Below are positions 44,104 to 44,227 of a DNA stretch of 44,227 bases, piece by piece; position 1 is the stretch's first letter; every line of letters starts with the position of its first letter. The stretch spans positions 1-44,227 of the forward strand of contig NZ_JADOGI010000077.1 of the NCBI RefSeq assembly GCF_015645445.1, in the 5' to 3' direction. The stretch is from Nonomuraea cypriaca. Lineage in GTDB: Bacteria > Actinomycetota > Actinomycetes > Streptosporangiales > Streptosporangiaceae. A program made the position numbers and the translations under genes. Below the pieces are notes generated by a model, which worked only from the letters and a program-made list of their open reading frames with translations, did not search any database and was not told where the DNA came from.

Positions 44104-44227
44104 CTACAGGCGGTAGCCGCCGGTGGCGTCGATGACCTGTCCCGTGATCCACCGGGCGTCATGGGAGACAAGGAGGGCCACGACGTCGGCGACGTCGTCG
44201 GGTTCGCCGATGCGGCCGAGGGCGTTC
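44104..44227 (-). CDS. Short-chain dehydrogenase, C-terminal end (continues past window)
   Basis: Minus strand reads NALGRIGEPDDVADVVALLV then SHDARWITGQVIDATGGYRL and stops. G-R-x-G-x-P-x-D-V-A and W-x-T-G-Q-x-I-D-A-x-G-G are the typical end of classical SDR oxidoreductases. The gene begins beyond the right edge, so the cofactor site and active site cannot be checked. Confidence 0.85.
   Translation of the reverse strand, partial: NALGRIGEPDDVADVVALLVSHDARWITGQVIDATGGYRL

Overview
The window is GC-rich and has the codon style, GTG starts and gene families of a filamentous actinomycete. The families present (SARP-NB-ARC-TPR regulator, GH15, DUF427, MmcQ/YjbR, tripeptidyl aminopeptidase, a PyrH/MibH-like tryptophan halogenase) suggest a Streptosporangiales-type organism, but the family assignment is an inference. 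The striking property is decay. Beside about thirty intact genes there are more than twenty recognisable gene fragments, most frameshifted or cut at both ends, so this is an accessory, recombination-worn region.

Left part (1-10.8 kb): ketopantoate reductase, a decayed msrA, an orphan sensor kinase, a DHA2-type MFS exporter with a damaged N-terminus, a GH15 scrap, and a minus-strand pentose-phosphate operon. In that operon tkt, gnd and a HAD phosphatase are intact, while zwf, rpe and tal are broken. Middle part (10.9-21.7 kb): an RclC-like membrane protein, msrB-msrA-DUF427, and a GH15-aquaporin operon whose third gene (a glucose dehydrogenase) is cut to a stub. These are followed by an EamA transporter, NmrA and DUF4241 fragments, pieces of an integrase-core transposase and a secreted DUF4189 protein.

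Specialised-metabolism part (22-31 kb): a secreted lipase, then a minus-strand cassette of tryptophan halogenase, flavin reductase and CPA2-type Na+/H+ antiporter, a remnant of an MFS exporter, and a 1062-residue SARP/AfsR-type regulator. This trio matches the halogenation genes of chlorinated lantibiotic clusters, but no scaffold-making gene or precursor peptide is visible.

Right part (31.4-44.2 kb): it begins with the 3' half of a tRNA-Arg(UCU) gene broken at its anticodon loop, which looks like an attachment-site copy left by an integrated element. Beyond it lie an SDR without its catalytic residues, an AlkA-like glycosylase, and nested wreckage of a group II intron, IS1182 and Tn3. A four-gene redox operon follows, controlled by a divergent TetR gene with two clear palindromic operators. 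The window ends with two coupled genes of unknown function, a tripeptidyl aminopeptidase lipoprotein, a SnoaL-like protein and the tail of another SDR.

The genes form a few functional groups: sugar supply and NADPH (GH15, aquaporin, pentose phosphate genes), repair of oxidised protein and DNA (MsrA/B, RclC-like, glycosylase), and electrophile/quinone reduction (oxidoreductase, nitroreductase, CMD protein). The halogenation module is separate from these.
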